The translations under genes were made by a program, and so were the position numbers. Below are positions 53,700 to 63,926 of a DNA stretch of 64,000 nucleotides, piece after piece. The stretch comes from Capnocytophaga felis (GTDB lineage Bacteria > Bacteroidota > Bacteroidia > Flavobacteriales > Flavobacteriaceae): NCBI RefSeq assembly GCF_009684755.1, contig NZ_BLBC01000009.1, positions 74,260-138,259 on the forward strand, given 5' to 3'. The notes under the pieces were generated by a model, which was not told the DNA's origin, ran no database searches, and saw nothing but the letters and a program-made list of their open reading frames with translations. How positions within the stretch are numbered: the first letter of the stretch is position 1; each line of letters starts with the position of its first letter.

Positions 53700-56309
53700 A
53701 TGAAACAGATATATTATATAAAAGGAATGAGCTGTTATGGTTGTGTGGGAACCGTACAGACAGCCCTTGCTGCCGTTGCGAACGTTCGTTCCGTTACAAT
53801 AGACTTGGATTCGCAACAAGTTGAAATAGAATCCGATGAAGCAATTCCTTTCAACCAACTCGAAAAAGCATTGGAAAACACCCATTACAGCATTCATACC
53901 AATTTAAAAGAGGCACAGACCTACACGTACTTCGTAAAGGGAATGAGTTGTTCGGGTTGTGAAAATACGGTTCGTGAAGCATTGCAAGAGGTAGATGGCG
54001 TAACGATAATTTCAGTCAATGCAAAGGAAAAAAAGGTGGTAGTATGCCTATCAAAACCCGTTTCGTTTGCCAAATTAAGTCGCAGCTTGGAAGGGACTCA
54101 TTATCTGTTGTGCAAAACCTTTGAACAGACCATCGAACCCATCGCACAAACAACAGAAAATACTTCAAAAGGCAATGGAATCTTTTATTGCCCAATGCAA
54201 TGCGAAGGCGATAAGACTTATGATAAGATGGGCGACTGTCCTATCTGCGGAATGGACTTGGTGGAAGAAGTTTCTGCCTTTTCTTCCGATGAAAATTCTG
54301 CCGAGATTAAAAAATTAAAGGAACTTCGATTCAAATTTTGGGGTTCGGTAGCCTTTACCATTCCTATTTTCATTATCGCAATGAGCGAAATGATTCCAAA
54401 CAATATTCTTTATCAGCTAATGGAACAAAAATATTGGAATTGGGTGCAGTTGATGCTCTCCGTGCCTGTTGTTTTTTATTTTTGCAATATCTTTTTTGTC
54501 AGAGCGTGGAAGAGTTTGAAGTCATTGCATTTCAATATGTTTACTCTTATCGGAATTGGAGCCGGAATTGCGTGGTTTTTCAGCGTAACGGGAATGATTT
54601 TCCCCGATTGGTTTCCTGCACAGTTCAAAACGCATCACGGAGAGGTACACGTCTATTTTGAAGCAACCACTGTGATACTTACGTTAGTAATGTTAGGACA
54701 ATTATTGGAGGCTTCAGCACACGGAAAAACGCAAAATGCCATCAAAACATTGCTAAGCTTGGCTCCTAATACTGCTACCAAAATTATTAACGGGGAAGAA
54801 AAGGAAGTTCCCATCGGCGAAGTAATCAAGAATGATGTTTTAAGAGTAAAACCGGGTGAAAAAATCCCTGTTGATGGCGAAATCATACAAGGAACGGCAA
54901 GCATTGATGAGAGTATGATTACGGGCGAACCTCTTCCGGTAGAAAAACAAGCAGGAGACCTCGTTTCGGCCGGAACAATCAACGGTACAAGCAGTTTCAT
55001 AATGCTGGCCACAAAGGTGGGAGCAGAAACATTGCTTTCTCAAATTGTGGATATGGTTCAAAAAGCAATCCGAAGCCAAGCTCCCATTCAAAAACTCGCC
55101 GATAGGATTTCATCGTACTTCGTTCCCATCGTTATCATCATCTCGATCATTACATTCATCCTCTGGATGGTCTTCGGGGAGGAAAACGCCTATACATACG
55201 CCTTAGTAAATGCCATTGCCGTGCTGATTATCGCCTGTCCGTGTGCTTTGGGTTTGGCAACGCCAATGTCAGTAACGGTAGGCATCGGGAAAGGAGCTCA
55301 AAACGGAATTCTCATCAAAAATGCCGAGACTTTGGAATGTATGGATACCGTTGATACGCTCATTATCGACAAAACAGGGACCATAACTGAGGGAAAACCG
55401 AGTTTGGAGAAGATAATTTCCTTTTCCGACTATACTGAAAATCAATTACTGACCATCATTTACGCTCTGAACAAAAATAGCGAGCATCCGCTTGCCAAAG
55501 CCACCAATGATTATGCCAAGCAGAATAACGTAAGTGCCTTTGAGATAGAACATTTTAAAGCCGTTTCGGGTAAAGGCGTTTCAGGAACTTTCGGTCAGAA
55601 CAAATACTACTTCGGGAACGACAAACTCATTGCCGATGTAGGTATTTTGCTTCCCGTTTCAATAAACAAACAGGTCAAACAAGAACAACAGAAAGGCAAA
55701 ACAATCTCTTTTTTAGTTGAAAACAAGGAAATTATCGCGGCTGTGGTCATCTCCGATCCCATCAAAACAACCACGACGGAAGCCTTGAAAAATCTGCAAG
55801 CACTCGGAATAGAAATTATAATGCTGACGGGCGACAATCCGTTCACGGCGAAGGCTGTAGCCGACCAAATCGGTCTGAAAAACTACAAAGCCGGAATGTT
55901 ACCGCAAGATAAGCAAAACGAGGTGGAAAAACTACAACAACAAGGGAAGATTGTAGCAATGGCAGGCGACGGAATCAATGACGCTCCCGCTCTTGCACAA
56001 GCCAATGTAGGGATTGCAATGGGTACAGGCACCGACATAGCCATACAAAGTGCCGGAATTACGCTGGTAAAAGGCGACCTAAGCGGAATTGTAAAGGTCA
56101 AAAAACTAAGTCATTCCGTGGTGAAGAATATTAAACAAAATTTATTCTTTGCAATGATTTACAACACCATTGGGGTTCCTGTCGCAGCGGGAATTTTGTT
56201 TCCCTTTTTCGGAATTTTGCTCTCACCAATGTTAGGAGCTTTGGCAATGAGTTTCAGTTCGGTAAGTGTGATAGCCAATGCTTTGCGTTTGAGAACTGTG
56301 AAGTTATGA
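53700..56309 (+). CDS. copA: Copper-translocating P-type ATPase
   Basis: The 869-residue pump has two HMA domains with metal motifs SCYGC (C12, C15) and SCSGC (C84, C87). A heavy-metal binding domain YCPMQC...CPICGMDL (C164, C168, C180, C183) is next, then eight membrane helices with the CPC metal site (513-515), the phosphorylation motif DKTGT (Asp557) and [10 protein letters not shown] in the hinge. It exports Cu(I) from the cytosol. The first Cys motif is SCYGC where Ser or Ala at the third place is usual. Lone gene, no CopZ or regulator next to it. The azurin gene is 7 kb away on the other strand. Confidence 0.94.
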   Translation: MKQIYYIKGMSCYGCVGTVQTALAAVANVRSVTIDLDSQQVEIESDEAIPFNQLEKALENTHYSIHTNLKEAQTYTYFVKGMSCSGCENTVREALQEVDGVTIISVNAKEKKVVVCLSKPVSFAKLSRSLEGTHYLLCKTFEQTIEPIAQTTENTSKGNGIFYCPMQCEGDKTYDKMGDCPICGMDLVEEVSAFSSDENSAEIKKLKELRFKFWGSVAFTIPIFIIAMSEMIPNNILYQLMEQKYWNWVQLMLSVPVVFYFCNIFFVRAWKSLKSLHFNMFTLIGIGAGIAWFFSVTGMIFPDWFPAQFKTHHGEVHVYFEATTVILTLVMLGQLLEASAHGKTQNAIKTLLSLAPNTATKIINGEEKEVPIGEVIKNDVLRVKPGEKIPVDGEIIQGTASIDESMITGEPLPVEKQAGDLVSAGTINGTSSFIMLATKVGAETLLSQIVDMVQKAIRSQAPIQKLADRISSYFVPIVIIISIITFILWMVFGEENAYTYALVNAIAVLIIACPCALGLATPMSVTVGIGKGAQNGILIKNAETLECMDTVDTLIIDKTGTITEGKPSLEKIISFSDYTENQLLTIIYALNKNSEHPLAKATNDYAKQNNVSAFEIEHFKAVSGKGVSGTFGQNKYYFGNDKLIADVGILLPVSINKQVKQEQQKGKTISFLVENKEIIAAVVISDPIKTTTTEALKNLQALGIEIIMLTGDNPFTAKAVADQIGLKNYKAGMLPQDKQNEVEKLQQQGKIVAMAGDGINDAPALAQANVGIAMGTGTDIAIQSAGITLVKGDLSGIVKVKKLSHSVVKNIKQNLFFAMIYNTIGVPVAAGILFPFFGILLSPMLGALAMSFSSVSVIANALRLRTVKL

Positions 56310-56318
56310 TTTTTGCAA

Positions 56319-56350
56319 TTTGTTAATCATTAAATAAAATACTACTTTTG
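56319..56350 (+). promoter_or_regulatory. Promoter of the HAD/HMG-CoA lyase unit
   Basis: TTTG at 56319-56322 is followed after exactly 20 bp by TACTTTTG (56343-56350), one of the best promoter matches in the window. The chosen HAD ATG at 56372 is 21 bp further on. Confidence 0.65.
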
Positions 56351-56371
56351 GCTCTGAAACATTACAGAAAA

Positions 56372-57049
56372 ATGAATCCGAAATATTTTATTTTTGATAT
56401 GGACGGAGTGCTGGTGGATAGTGAGCCGATGCATTGTCAAATCATTCACGAAGTTTTTCAACAACTTGAAATTCCGTTCCCTAAAAGCTACATCGAAGAA
56501 ACTCTGACAGGAATGTCTGCAATTCCTATGTGGGAAAAAATAAAACACGATGCCAATCGTTCCGAGCAGGCTGAAGAATTATTGCAATTTCACCGAAGTT
56601 ATTTTTACGAACGATTTGAAGAAATAGAAGTTACTGAAGTACAAGGAGTTAAAAATGTCATAGAAAAGTTAAAAAATCACGGATTTTCACTGGCTTTGGC
56701 GTCTTCTTCTTCCCGAAAATTAATTGATTATTTCACAAAAAAGATAAACATCAGCCATTTTTTCGACGTAATTATCAGTGGCGATGATGTGAGATTTAGC
56801 AAGCCTTTTCCCGAGATTTTCCTCAAGGTAGCTAAATGGTATCAGGCTGAACCTGAAAACTTTTGGGTACTTGAAGATAGCAAAAACGGTGTGCAAGCCG
56901 CCAAAAGTGCGGGAATGAATTGTATTGGATTCAAAAATCCAAATTCAGGAAATCAAGACCTTTCAAAATCCGATTTGTTAATCCACTCTATGAATGATAT
57001 CACAGATGATTTCATTGATAATTTAATCAAAACCAATGGAAAATTCTAA
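56372..57049 (+). CDS. HAD-superfamily phosphatase/phosphoglucomutase-like hydrolase
   Basis: With the ATG at 56372 the protein has 225 residues. A TTG-initiated longer reading would cross the promoter. Motif I is FDMDGVLVDSEPMH with the Asp nucleophile, motif II LALASSSS, then KPFPEIF and motif IV WVLEDSKNGVQAAKSAG. The cap domain is of the small alpha-helical C1 type. This is the beta-phosphoglucomutase-like branch. Its substrate is a phosphorylated sugar or similar, not known. It overlaps the HMG-CoA lyase gene by 14 bp. Confidence 0.88.
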   Translation: MNPKYFIFDMDGVLVDSEPMHCQIIHEVFQQLEIPFPKSYIEETLTGMSAIPMWEKIKHDANRSEQAEELLQFHRSYFYERFEEIEVTEVQGVKNVIEKLKNHGFSLALASSSSRKLIDYFTKKINISHFFDVIISGDDVRFSKPFPEIFLKVAKWYQAEPENFWVLEDSKNGVQAAKSAGMNCIGFKNPNSGNQDLSKSDLLIHSMNDITDDFIDNLIKTNGKF

Positions 57050-57908
57050 AAAAAATAGTGTAAAAATAATTGAATGCCCACGTGATGCAATGCAGGGATT
57101 CAAAAAATTCATTCCCACAGAAAAGAAAATAGATTATATACAATCGCTTCTAAATGTGGGATTTGACACTATTGATTTTGGAAGTTTCGTATCGCCCAAG
57201 GCTATTCCGCAAATGGCGGACACATCACAAGTTCTTGAAAAATTAGACCTAAGCAAAACCAAGAGCAAATTACTCGCCATCATCGCTAACGAGCGAGGTG
57301 CCGATGAGGCTTTATCCTTCCAACAAATTGATTATCTGGGCTATCCGTTTTCCATTTCAGAAAATTTCCAGATGCGTAACACACACAAAACCATAGCTGA
57401 AAGCCTCATAACTTTGGATTATATCAAAAATCAAACTGAAAAACACGGGAAAGAATTAGTTGTTTATCTTTCTATGGGTTTTGGGAATCCTTATGGTGAC
57501 CCTTGGAATGAAGAAATTGTAGAAAAATGGGTTGAAAAACTCATCCGGAAAGACATTAAAATCATCTCGCTTTCCGATACCGTAGGAAATGCTACCGGCA
57601 AAGTGATTGCTAACTTATTTTCATACCTGATTCCAAAATATCCAGATGTAGAATTTGGAGCTCATTTTCACACATTGGCTAATAATTGGTTTGAAAAAGT
57701 AGATAACGCCTATAAATCAGGATGTTTGCGTTTCGATGGAGCTATTCGTGGTTATGGAGGTTGCCCAATGGCAAAAGACGAACTTGTCGGGAATATGCCT
57801 ACCGAAAAGCTAATTTCCTATCTTCAGAAGGAGAAGATTTCAGCTCAATTAAATCTTTTAGCCTTTGAAAGTAGCTATAATGAGGCTATGAAAGTTTTTG
57901 ATAATTAA
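57036..57908 (+). CDS. Hydroxymethylglutaryl-CoA lyase
   Basis: The 290-residue TIM-barrel enzyme splits HMG-CoA to acetoacetate and acetyl-CoA, the last step of leucine breakdown. Visible family features are ECPRDAMQG (the substrate and metal Asp/Arg region), SLSDTVGNATG and the HFHTLANNW metal-binding His pair. The catalytic Cys is in GAIRGYGGCPMAKDE. No signal peptide. It overlaps the HAD gene by 14 bp in another frame, and its end overlaps the convergent truA gene by 4 bp, so no terminator separates them. Confidence 0.88.
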   Translation: MENSKKNSVKIIECPRDAMQGFKKFIPTEKKIDYIQSLLNVGFDTIDFGSFVSPKAIPQMADTSQVLEKLDLSKTKSKLLAIIANERGADEALSFQQIDYLGYPFSISENFQMRNTHKTIAESLITLDYIKNQTEKHGKELVVYLSMGFGNPYGDPWNEEIVEKWVEKLIRKDIKIISLSDTVGNATGKVIANLFSYLIPKYPDVEFGAHFHTLANNWFEKVDNAYKSGCLRFDGAIRGYGGCPMAKDELVGNMPTEKLISYLQKEKISAQLNLLAFESSYNEAMKVFDN

Positions 57909-58654
57909 TCGTTTGCTATAAAAATATTTTCAGGATATTCCACTTTCTTCAAAAAAAGACCACAAGCAGGCACGGAAGCACCTGCCTTACAACGATTTTT
58001 ACTTTCAATAATCTTCTGAAAATCAACGATAGATTTCTTTCCTAAGCCTATATCAACCAGCGTTCCTACGATGGCTCGTACCATATTTCGCAAAAAACGG
58101 TCTGCCGAAATCGTGAAAATTAAAAGCGACTCTTCTTGTCTCCAAAAAGCCTCGTAAATTTTACAATTATACGTTCTTACATCCGTATTTGACTTTGAAA
58201 AACACTGAAAATCAACATACTCAAAAAGGATTTTTGCTGCCTCTTCCATCTTTTGTACATCTAACGGAAGATTTACATACATACTTGATTCATAACGAAA
58301 TGCGTCTTTCTTTGTACAAATATGATATTCATAAGTTCTTTTTATGGCATCAAATCGAGCGTGTGCATCATCTTTCACACGATGAATTTTATGAATCGCA
58401 ATATCTTTAGGCAAAAACGCATTCAATTTATAAACCAACTGGTTATCAATCGGTTTTTCAACATCAAAGTGAGCAAACATTTGTAAGGCGTGTACTCCAC
58501 TATCGGTTCGTCCTGCCCCAACGATTTCTATTTTTGTTCTCAAAAGCGTACTCAAACTTTTCTCCAAAACTTCCTGAACACTAACCGAATGCGGTTGATT
58601 CTGCCATCCGTGATAATTTTTCCCGTTGTATGAAAATTCTATGAAATATCGCAT
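57905..58654 (-). CDS. truA: tRNA pseudouridine synthase A
   Basis: The 249-residue enzyme has the catalytic Asp51 in GAGRTDSGVHA, the FSYNGKNYHGWQ start and the DRFLRNMVRAIVGTLVDIG C-terminal motif. It makes pseudouridine at positions 38-40 of tRNA. It is last in a minus-strand group after the TPR gene (2 bp gap) and converges with the HMG-CoA lyase gene. Confidence 0.95.
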   Translation of the reverse strand: MRYFIEFSYNGKNYHGWQNQPHSVSVQEVLEKSLSTLLRTKIEIVGAGRTDSGVHALQMFAHFDVEKPIDNQLVYKLNAFLPKDIAIHKIHRVKDDAHARFDAIKRTYEYHICTKKDAFRYESSMYVNLPLDVQKMEEAAKILFEYVDFQCFSKSNTDVRTYNCKIYEAFWRQEESLLIFTISADRFLRNMVRAIVGTLVDIGLGKKSIVDFQKIIESKNRCKAGASVPACGLFLKKVEYPENIFIAND

Positions 58655-58656
58655 TT

Positions 58657-60039
58657 TTAGTTTTTCTTCATTATTTCTTTTACAAAGTCCAAACTAAAAA
58701 AAGCCGGAAATTTTTTATCGAAAAAAGCAATCCATTCTTTTCCTTTTTCAAAGGCAAGTTTCAAATAACGTTCTGATTCCGAGAAATTTTCAATACCGGC
58801 AAAAGCAATTGACAAACGATAGAAAGTAGTTACGTCATCAGGAAAAATACGCATCGTATCTGAGGCAACAGATAAGGCTTTGGCATAGTTTTCATTTAAT
58901 AACAGCAAATCCGTCCAATTAATCAACGTATTTAATGAATAATCACCAAACTCAACTGCCTGACTAAAAGCATATTCTGCCCGCTCATAATCTTGCAAAC
59001 AGAAATTAATCTCGGCACAACGACGCCAATAATACGGATTATTATCCTCAAGAAGCAACACCTTATTTATATACTTCAAAGCTTTGGAATGATTCCCTCT
59101 GAGATAGTAAAATTCAGCCAATGTAAGCCAAGATTTACTCAATTGAGGGTCTTCGTGCACTGCTTTAAAATAATATTGTTCGGCGGTGGCATCATCATTC
59201 ATTTTCTCAAAACAACGCCCAATATGCAGATATACCAAAGGAGAAGCATCATCTAATGTAAGCGTAATCTTATAATTTTCAATGGCTTTCTGATAATTTT
59301 CAAGTCTTTCCAGCACTTTAGCTTTTTCAAAATAAGCTCCCGTGAAAGTATCGTCGCTTATTATAGCAAAATCAAAACATCGCAACGCCTCCTTTAATTC
59401 CTCTTTTGCCAAATGTTGTTTCCCCAAATAGTGCCACGCCACCTCGCAATACGGGTTTTTATCTAAATATGAATTCAAAAAAGCAATTGCTTCATCGTTT
59501 TCTTCTAAAATATCATAGCAGAAAAGCAATTGTTGTAATGACATATAATCCTCAATATCTTCCGATAAACACTTTTTGAAGTATTTTTTCGCTTCTTGAT
59601 AATTTTCTATAAAAAGATATTCCATTGCTATGAGCGAATAAACATCTACTAAATCATCAGCTAACGGAAGTGCGAATTTTAACAAATCAATTGCCTTTTC
59701 GTGTTGATTAAGTTTGGAATATAGATTTGCCTTCTGTACGTAAACTTCTGAATTTGAAGGTTCAAGCAATTCCAATTCGTTAAGAATAAGTGATGCTTGT
59801 TGCAATTCATCTTCAAAAATCATCACTTCTACTTGCAAGAGTTTCAATGATATAGCCGAAGGATGCTGATTCAAGCCAATTTGCAACGCGTGCTTGGCTT
59901 TACTCATTTTTCCTAATTCCAAATAATATTCAATAATTTCTTCAAATTCATCAACATCAAAAAACAAAATGTGATTTTGTTGTAACATTGACTCGAATTT
60001 CGAAACAGAATAATTTTCTTCTTCTGAAAAAAATTGCAT
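58657..60039 (-). CDS. Tetratricopeptide-repeat protein
   Basis: The 460-residue soluble protein is almost wholly helical TPR units from about residue 35 on. Clear ones are SEVYVQKANLYSKLNQHEKAIDLLKFAL, VYSLIAMEYLFIENYQEAKKYFKKCL, VAWHYLGKQHLAKEELKEALRCFDFAI and AEFYYLRGNHSKALKYINKVL. No signal peptide. TPRs are protein-binding scaffolds. The partner is unknown. Directly upstream of truA (2 bp), an arrangement I recall from related genomes. Confidence 0.88.
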   Translation of the reverse strand: MQFFSEEENYSVSKFESMLQQNHILFFDVDEFEEIIEYYLELGKMSKAKHALQIGLNQHPSAISLKLLQVEVMIFEDELQQASLILNELELLEPSNSEVYVQKANLYSKLNQHEKAIDLLKFALPLADDLVDVYSLIAMEYLFIENYQEAKKYFKKCLSEDIEDYMSLQQLLFCYDILEENDEAIAFLNSYLDKNPYCEVAWHYLGKQHLAKEELKEALRCFDFAIISDDTFTGAYFEKAKVLERLENYQKAIENYKITLTLDDASPLVYLHIGRCFEKMNDDATAEQYYFKAVHEDPQLSKSWLTLAEFYYLRGNHSKALKYINKVLLLEDNNPYYWRRCAEINFCLQDYERAEYAFSQAVEFGDYSLNTLINWTDLLLLNENYAKALSVASDTMRIFPDDVTTFYRLSIAFAGIENFSESERYLKLAFEKGKEWIAFFDKKFPAFFSLDFVKEIMKKN

Positions 60040-60088
60040 AAACTGATTTATCTTATATTTTATAAAAAGAAGTAAAATAATTTATTAA

Positions 60089-60847
60089 TTATCTTCTATC
60101 CCAGCGATTTTGGTCAAACGATTTTTTTCTCCAGTACCACATCATCAAAAAGCCCATTAAAGCTCCTCCCACGTGAGCAAAGTGTGCGATATTTCCGCCG
60201 AAAACAGAAAATCCTGTAACTCCTGAAAATAAGTCCAATGCCACCAAAATCGGGATAAAATATTTTGCTTTTATAGGATAAGGAACGAAGAAAAGCATCA
60301 ATTTAGCATCAGGAAACATCATTGCAAATGCCGCTAAAATACCGTAAATCGCTCCTGAAGCCCCAACCGCTGGTGTGAAATACGCTGACATCATATCATC
60401 AAAAGTGCTTTTTGAAATGATTTGTTCCCAAGCGGTGTTATATTTACCTTCAGCTAAAATACTTTTTACCATTTCGGCAGAAAATCCAGTCTCTTCCAAA
60501 GCCTGAAGACCTTGTTGGAAATAATAATAATTTACGCCAGAATGTATCAGTGCAGCTCCAATTCCGCAGGAAAGGTAAAAAAACAAAAACTTATTTCTTC
60601 CCCAGATATGTTCCAACGGACTTCCAAAAGCCCAAAGTGCATACATATTGAAAAATAAATGTGCCCAATCTCCGTGCATAAACATATGGGAAATAACTTG
60701 CCACCAATTAAATTGCGGATTTTCAAAGAAATAGATAGGAGTTATTTCCTCCAGATTTAGGCTTGGTATAAGATTATATTTTACAACAACAAAGAAAATA
60801 GCATTTATTATTACCAAGTGCTTGACTGTCTGCGTTATGCGTTCCAT
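60089..60847 (-). CDS. Rhomboid-family intramembrane protease (second copy)
   Basis: The 252-residue protein has six or seven membrane helices. The catalytic serine is in GASGAIYGIL (Ser164), the His in AHFAHVGGA (His225), and helix 2 has HLFFN (63-67). A hydrophilic insertion (about 110-160) separates helices 3 and 4. It lies 12 bp after mutL, as in other Flavobacteriia (recall). It differs from the shorter rhomboid at 35632 and may process other substrates. Confidence 0.9.
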   Translation of the reverse strand: MERITQTVKHLVIINAIFFVVVKYNLIPSLNLEEITPIYFFENPQFNWWQVISHMFMHGDWAHLFFNMYALWAFGSPLEHIWGRNKFLFFYLSCGIGAALIHSGVNYYYFQQGLQALEETGFSAEMVKSILAEGKYNTAWEQIISKSTFDDMMSAYFTPAVGASGAIYGILAAFAMMFPDAKLMLFFVPYPIKAKYFIPILVALDLFSGVTGFSVFGGNIAHFAHVGGALMGFLMMWYWRKKSFDQNRWDRR

Positions 60848-60859
60848 AATTTTTTAAAA

Positions 60860-62689
60860 TTAAAAATATTTATCAATATCAACTAATGAAAATGTGCTGT
60901 AAATTCGTTTTCCAAAGGGCGAAGTTAAACTTTCTTCACAAGCAAACAAATTATTCAGTAAAGTTTCTTGCTCTTCCTCTGTTAGAGTTTGCCCTGTTTT
61001 TACAGCCAAATTTTTAGAAATACTTTTTGCAAATGCTTCTTTTTGAGAGTTTTCTCCTCCATATACATTTTCAATATGTTGTTGTACTATTTCCGAAAAA
61101 ACCTCTGGTATTTGACTATCCGAAATATGAAGCGGAATTCCGGTCAGAATCACTTTATCTACTTCAATATCAATTATAAATCCGATATCCTCAAAAAATT
61201 GTTTCAATTTTAAAATACTTTCAATTTCGGGCTTTGAAAAAGAAAGTTCAATAGGAAACATTAATTGCTGGCTTGCCGTGCTACTTGATTGTAAGGTTTT
61301 TAGAAATTCCTCATACAAAACACGTTGATGAGCTCGATGAACATTAACTACAATTAATTCTCCGCCCAATGTCGTTACGAGGTACTTCCGCCCAAAGGAA
61401 ATGATTTTTTTTCCGGTTTGTAATATTTGAGGTTCAGCATCAAATAGTTTACTTTCAATCACTTGAGGTTCAAAATTATTCAATCCGGAATCTATTTCCG
61501 AGTACAGACTTTCCCAAGCAGGTTGCTTTTTTGATTGATGTGAATAACTATTTGAATATGATGATTTTGACTTTATTTCTTCCTTAAAAGGATTAAAATC
61601 AGGGTCTATTTCTATTTTCGGAAAAATAGGTTCTTTATCCTTGTAATTGTACGGAATATCAAAAGAAGCATCTCTGTTAAAATCAAGCGTCGGAGCAATA
61701 TTAAATTGTCCCAAACTGTGCTTTACTGCCGATTTTAAAAGAGCATAAATACTGTGTTCATCCTCAAATTTAACCTCAGTTTTCGTAGGATGAATGTTAA
61801 TATCAATGGAAGACGGGTCAACCTCAAGCTGAATGAAATAATCGGGTTGCTGCTGATTGTTAATCAAACCTTCATAAGCCGTTGTAATTGCGTGATTTAA
61901 GTATCTACTTTTCACAAAACGATGATTAACCATCAAAAATTGTAATGATTTACTTTTTGTGATATATTCGGGTTTTACAATAAATCCGCTGATTTTCAGT
62001 ATAGGAGTTTCTTCCTCAACAGGAACTAATTTTTCATTTGTTTTAGCCCCAAATATGTGAACTATCCGTTGCCTAAAATTTGCAACGGGCAAGTTAAACA
62101 GCTCACTTCCATTGTTATAAAAATAGAAATGGATATTTGGATGAGCCAATGCAACTCTGTGAAATTCATCTAACACGTGCCGAAGTTCCACAGAATCAGA
62201 TTTTAAAAAATTCCGACGAGCGGGAATGTTAAAAAACAGATTTTTCATCGCGATGGACGTTCCGTTGGCAGTTACGCAAGGTTCCTGATAAGTAACTTTG
62301 CTTCCTTCAATACGAAGTTCCGTTCCCAATTCATCAGACGGGCGTTTTGTAATTAGCTCTACGTGAGCAATCGCAGCAATTGAAGCCAAAGCCTCACCTC
62401 TAAATCCTTTTGTTTGTAAGTGGAATAAATCTTCTGCTTTTTGAATTTTTGAAGTTGCGTGACGCTCAAAAGCCAAACGAGCATCTGTAACGCTCATACC
62501 AATACCATTATCAATAACTTGCACTAAGGTTTTACCTGCGTCTTTAATGATAAGTTTAATTTCTGTAGCTTTGGCATCAATGGCATTTTCAAGCAATTCT
62601 TTCACAGCCGAAGCAGGACGCTGAATCACTTCTCCTGCTGCAATTTGATTAGCTACGTGATCTGGTAATAAGCGAATTATATCTGTCAT
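60860..62689 (-). CDS. mutL: DNA mismatch repair protein MutL
   Basis: The 609-residue protein has the GHKL ATPase with IAAGEVIQRPASAVKELLENAIDA, DNGIGM and TKGFRGEALASI, then the transducer domain, a low-complexity linker (about 335-415) and a C-terminal dimerisation domain. The endonuclease motif of MutL, DQHA(x)2E(x)4E, reads NVHRAHQRVLYE here (449-460), so its first Asp, Gln and the Glu are replaced. MutL links MutS to strand removal. It may have weak or no nicking activity. Adjacent to a rhomboid gene. Confidence 0.93.
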   Translation of the reverse strand: MTDIIRLLPDHVANQIAAGEVIQRPASAVKELLENAIDAKATEIKLIIKDAGKTLVQVIDNGIGMSVTDARLAFERHATSKIQKAEDLFHLQTKGFRGEALASIAAIAHVELITKRPSDELGTELRIEGSKVTYQEPCVTANGTSIAMKNLFFNIPARRNFLKSDSVELRHVLDEFHRVALAHPNIHFYFYNNGSELFNLPVANFRQRIVHIFGAKTNEKLVPVEEETPILKISGFIVKPEYITKSKSLQFLMVNHRFVKSRYLNHAITTAYEGLINNQQQPDYFIQLEVDPSSIDINIHPTKTEVKFEDEHSIYALLKSAVKHSLGQFNIAPTLDFNRDASFDIPYNYKDKEPIFPKIEIDPDFNPFKEEIKSKSSYSNSYSHQSKKQPAWESLYSEIDSGLNNFEPQVIESKLFDAEPQILQTGKKIISFGRKYLVTTLGGELIVVNVHRAHQRVLYEEFLKTLQSSSTASQQLMFPIELSFSKPEIESILKLKQFFEDIGFIIDIEVDKVILTGIPLHISDSQIPEVFSEIVQQHIENVYGGENSQKEAFAKSISKNLAVKTGQTLTEEEQETLLNNLFACEESLTSPFGKRIYSTFSLVDIDKYF

Positions 62690-62763
62690 ATATTGAAGTC
62701 AGAAAGCTAAAAAACATTACTTAAATTGTTCTCAAAACTTTCAAATAAAAGACTCTTTTTCTG

Positions 62764-63048
62764 TTACTTTTTAAATATTGATAAATCAAAATCAAGAAGA
62801 TAGAGTGCTAAAAAAATAAGTATAGCCAAAACTACCAAAAAAGTTTTGTTGATTTCTCTATTTTTACGATTACGGCTCTCTTTTCGGATATCTTGCCATT
62901 CTACAGTAAAATGGTTGGTTTGCGTTTCACGGTCTTTTCGTATGCGTGAATCAAACTCATACGGATTTCCCAAATCCTTACCCTCATAATATCGAGGCGT
63001 GTAATTGTATTTTTTATTTTTCTTCAGATAGAAAATCCTAACCTTCAT
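62764..63048 (-). CDS. Small one-helix membrane protein
   Basis: The 94-residue protein has a basic, Tyr-rich N-terminus (FYLKKNKKYNYTPRYYEG), a charged middle (WQDIRKESRNRKNREIN) and one C-terminal membrane helix (FLVVLAILIFLALYLLDF). It is often labelled as a riboflavin synthase subunit in related genomes by position, but nothing in the sequence supports that. Function is unknown. A full -7 box lies 58 bp upstream, and mutL follows. Confidence 0.7.
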   Translation of the reverse strand: MKVRIFYLKKNKKYNYTPRYYEGKDLGNPYEFDSRIRKDRETQTNHFTVEWQDIRKESRNRKNREINKTFLVVLAILIFLALYLLDFDLSIFKK

Positions 63049-63105
63049 AGTTTTACTCCTTTACTCTTTATCTTTTTATTGAGAAACCCCACTCATCAGG
63101 TTTTG

Positions 63106-63113
63106 CAAAAGTA
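63106..63113 (-). promoter_or_regulatory. -7 box of the small membrane protein gene
   Basis: The minus strand reads TACTTTTG, 58 bp upstream of the start at 63048. Confidence 0.45.
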
Positions 63114-63130
63114 CGAAAAATTAATTTAAA

Positions 63131-63162
63131 ACAAAAAGGCTACCCAAAAAGCAGGATAGCCT
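63131..63162 (-). terminator. Terminator of the azurin gene
   Basis: On the minus strand AGGCTA pairs with TAGCCT around a 14-nt loop, and TTTTGTTTT follows. It lies 29 bp after the azurin stop. Confidence 0.7.
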
Positions 63163-63190
63163 AACGTAGATAATAAATTACTTATTATTT

Positions 63191-63724
63191 TTATTCAACG
63201 ATGAATTTCCCTTTCATAATTGCATAATGCCCAGGGAATGAACACATAAAATCATAAGTTCCTTTCTCGGGAGCATCAAATGTAATTGTTGTTGACTCAC
63301 CTCCACCAATCATTTTGGTATGAGCGATAACTTCTTCACTTCCAGCAGGCACATAATCTGTGGCTTTTGCATTCATCGCTTTTCCTGCAAAAGCAGCAAG
63401 GTCAGTTCCTTGTTTCAATAACACGAAATTGTGTCCCATAACTTCTACTGGCATTTTACCAACGTGTTTCAATGTCAAAGTAACTTTCTCACCTGCTTTT
63501 ACTCTGATTTCATTTGTACTGAAGGTCATTTGGTCGGTACTTTCCAATACAATTGCACCATCTTCAACTTTTTGTTCTGTTGCTGCCGGCTTTTGCTCTT
63601 GCATTGAATGGTCGTGGTTGTGAGTTGCTTCCATTGAAGAACTCGATTCATTTTTCTTAGTTTCTGTATTACCACACGATACAACAAACGCTCCCATAAG
63701 AGCCACTAAAAATACTTTTTTCAT
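63191..63724 (-). CDS. Azurin-like blue copper lipoprotein
   Basis: The 177-residue protein has a lipoprotein signal ending VVSC (Cys17), a low-complexity His/Ser/Gln linker to about residue 55, and an azurin domain with MGHNFVLL (His98) and CSFPGHYAIM (Cys161, His166, Met170). The spacing Cys-x4-His-x3-Met is that of classic azurin. It is probably a membrane-anchored electron carrier outside the cytosol. It stands alone with its own promoter and terminator. The linker has several His-Asn-His motifs that could also bind metal, a guess. Confidence 0.93.
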   Translation of the reverse strand: MKKVFLVALMGAFVVSCGNTETKKNESSSSMEATHNHDHSMQEQKPAATEQKVEDGAIVLESTDQMTFSTNEIRVKAGEKVTLTLKHVGKMPVEVMGHNFVLLKQGTDLAAFAGKAMNAKATDYVPAGSEEVIAHTKMIGGGESTTITFDAPEKGTYDFMCSFPGHYAIMKGKFIVE

Positions 63725-63747
63725 ACGAATATTAATTTAATTTCGGA

Positions 63748-63755
63748 CAAAGATA
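63748..63755 (-). promoter_or_regulatory. -7 box of the azurin gene
   Basis: The minus strand reads TATCTTTG, 24 bp upstream of the azurin start at 63724. No -33 TTG lies at the usual spacing. Confidence 0.5.
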
Positions 63756-63918
63756 TAACATTTTTTCTATTTAAAATAATTCTGAATTACTTTTAACATT
63801 CATTTTTTCAAAAAAATAATCATCTTCTACGGTAAAAAATTTGCTGCTTCCCATTCTTATTCAATACAAAACAACATAAAAACCTATTATCTTATTATTA
63901 TAAGTAAAATAAAAAATG

Positions 63919-63926
63919 TATTTTTG
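63919..63926 (+). promoter_or_regulatory. -7 box pointing out of the window
   Basis: TATTTTTG, a full TAnnTTTG match on the plus strand, with no open reading frame behind it up to position 64000. It probably serves a gene past the window end. The rest of 63725-64000 shows nothing else. Confidence 0.4.
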
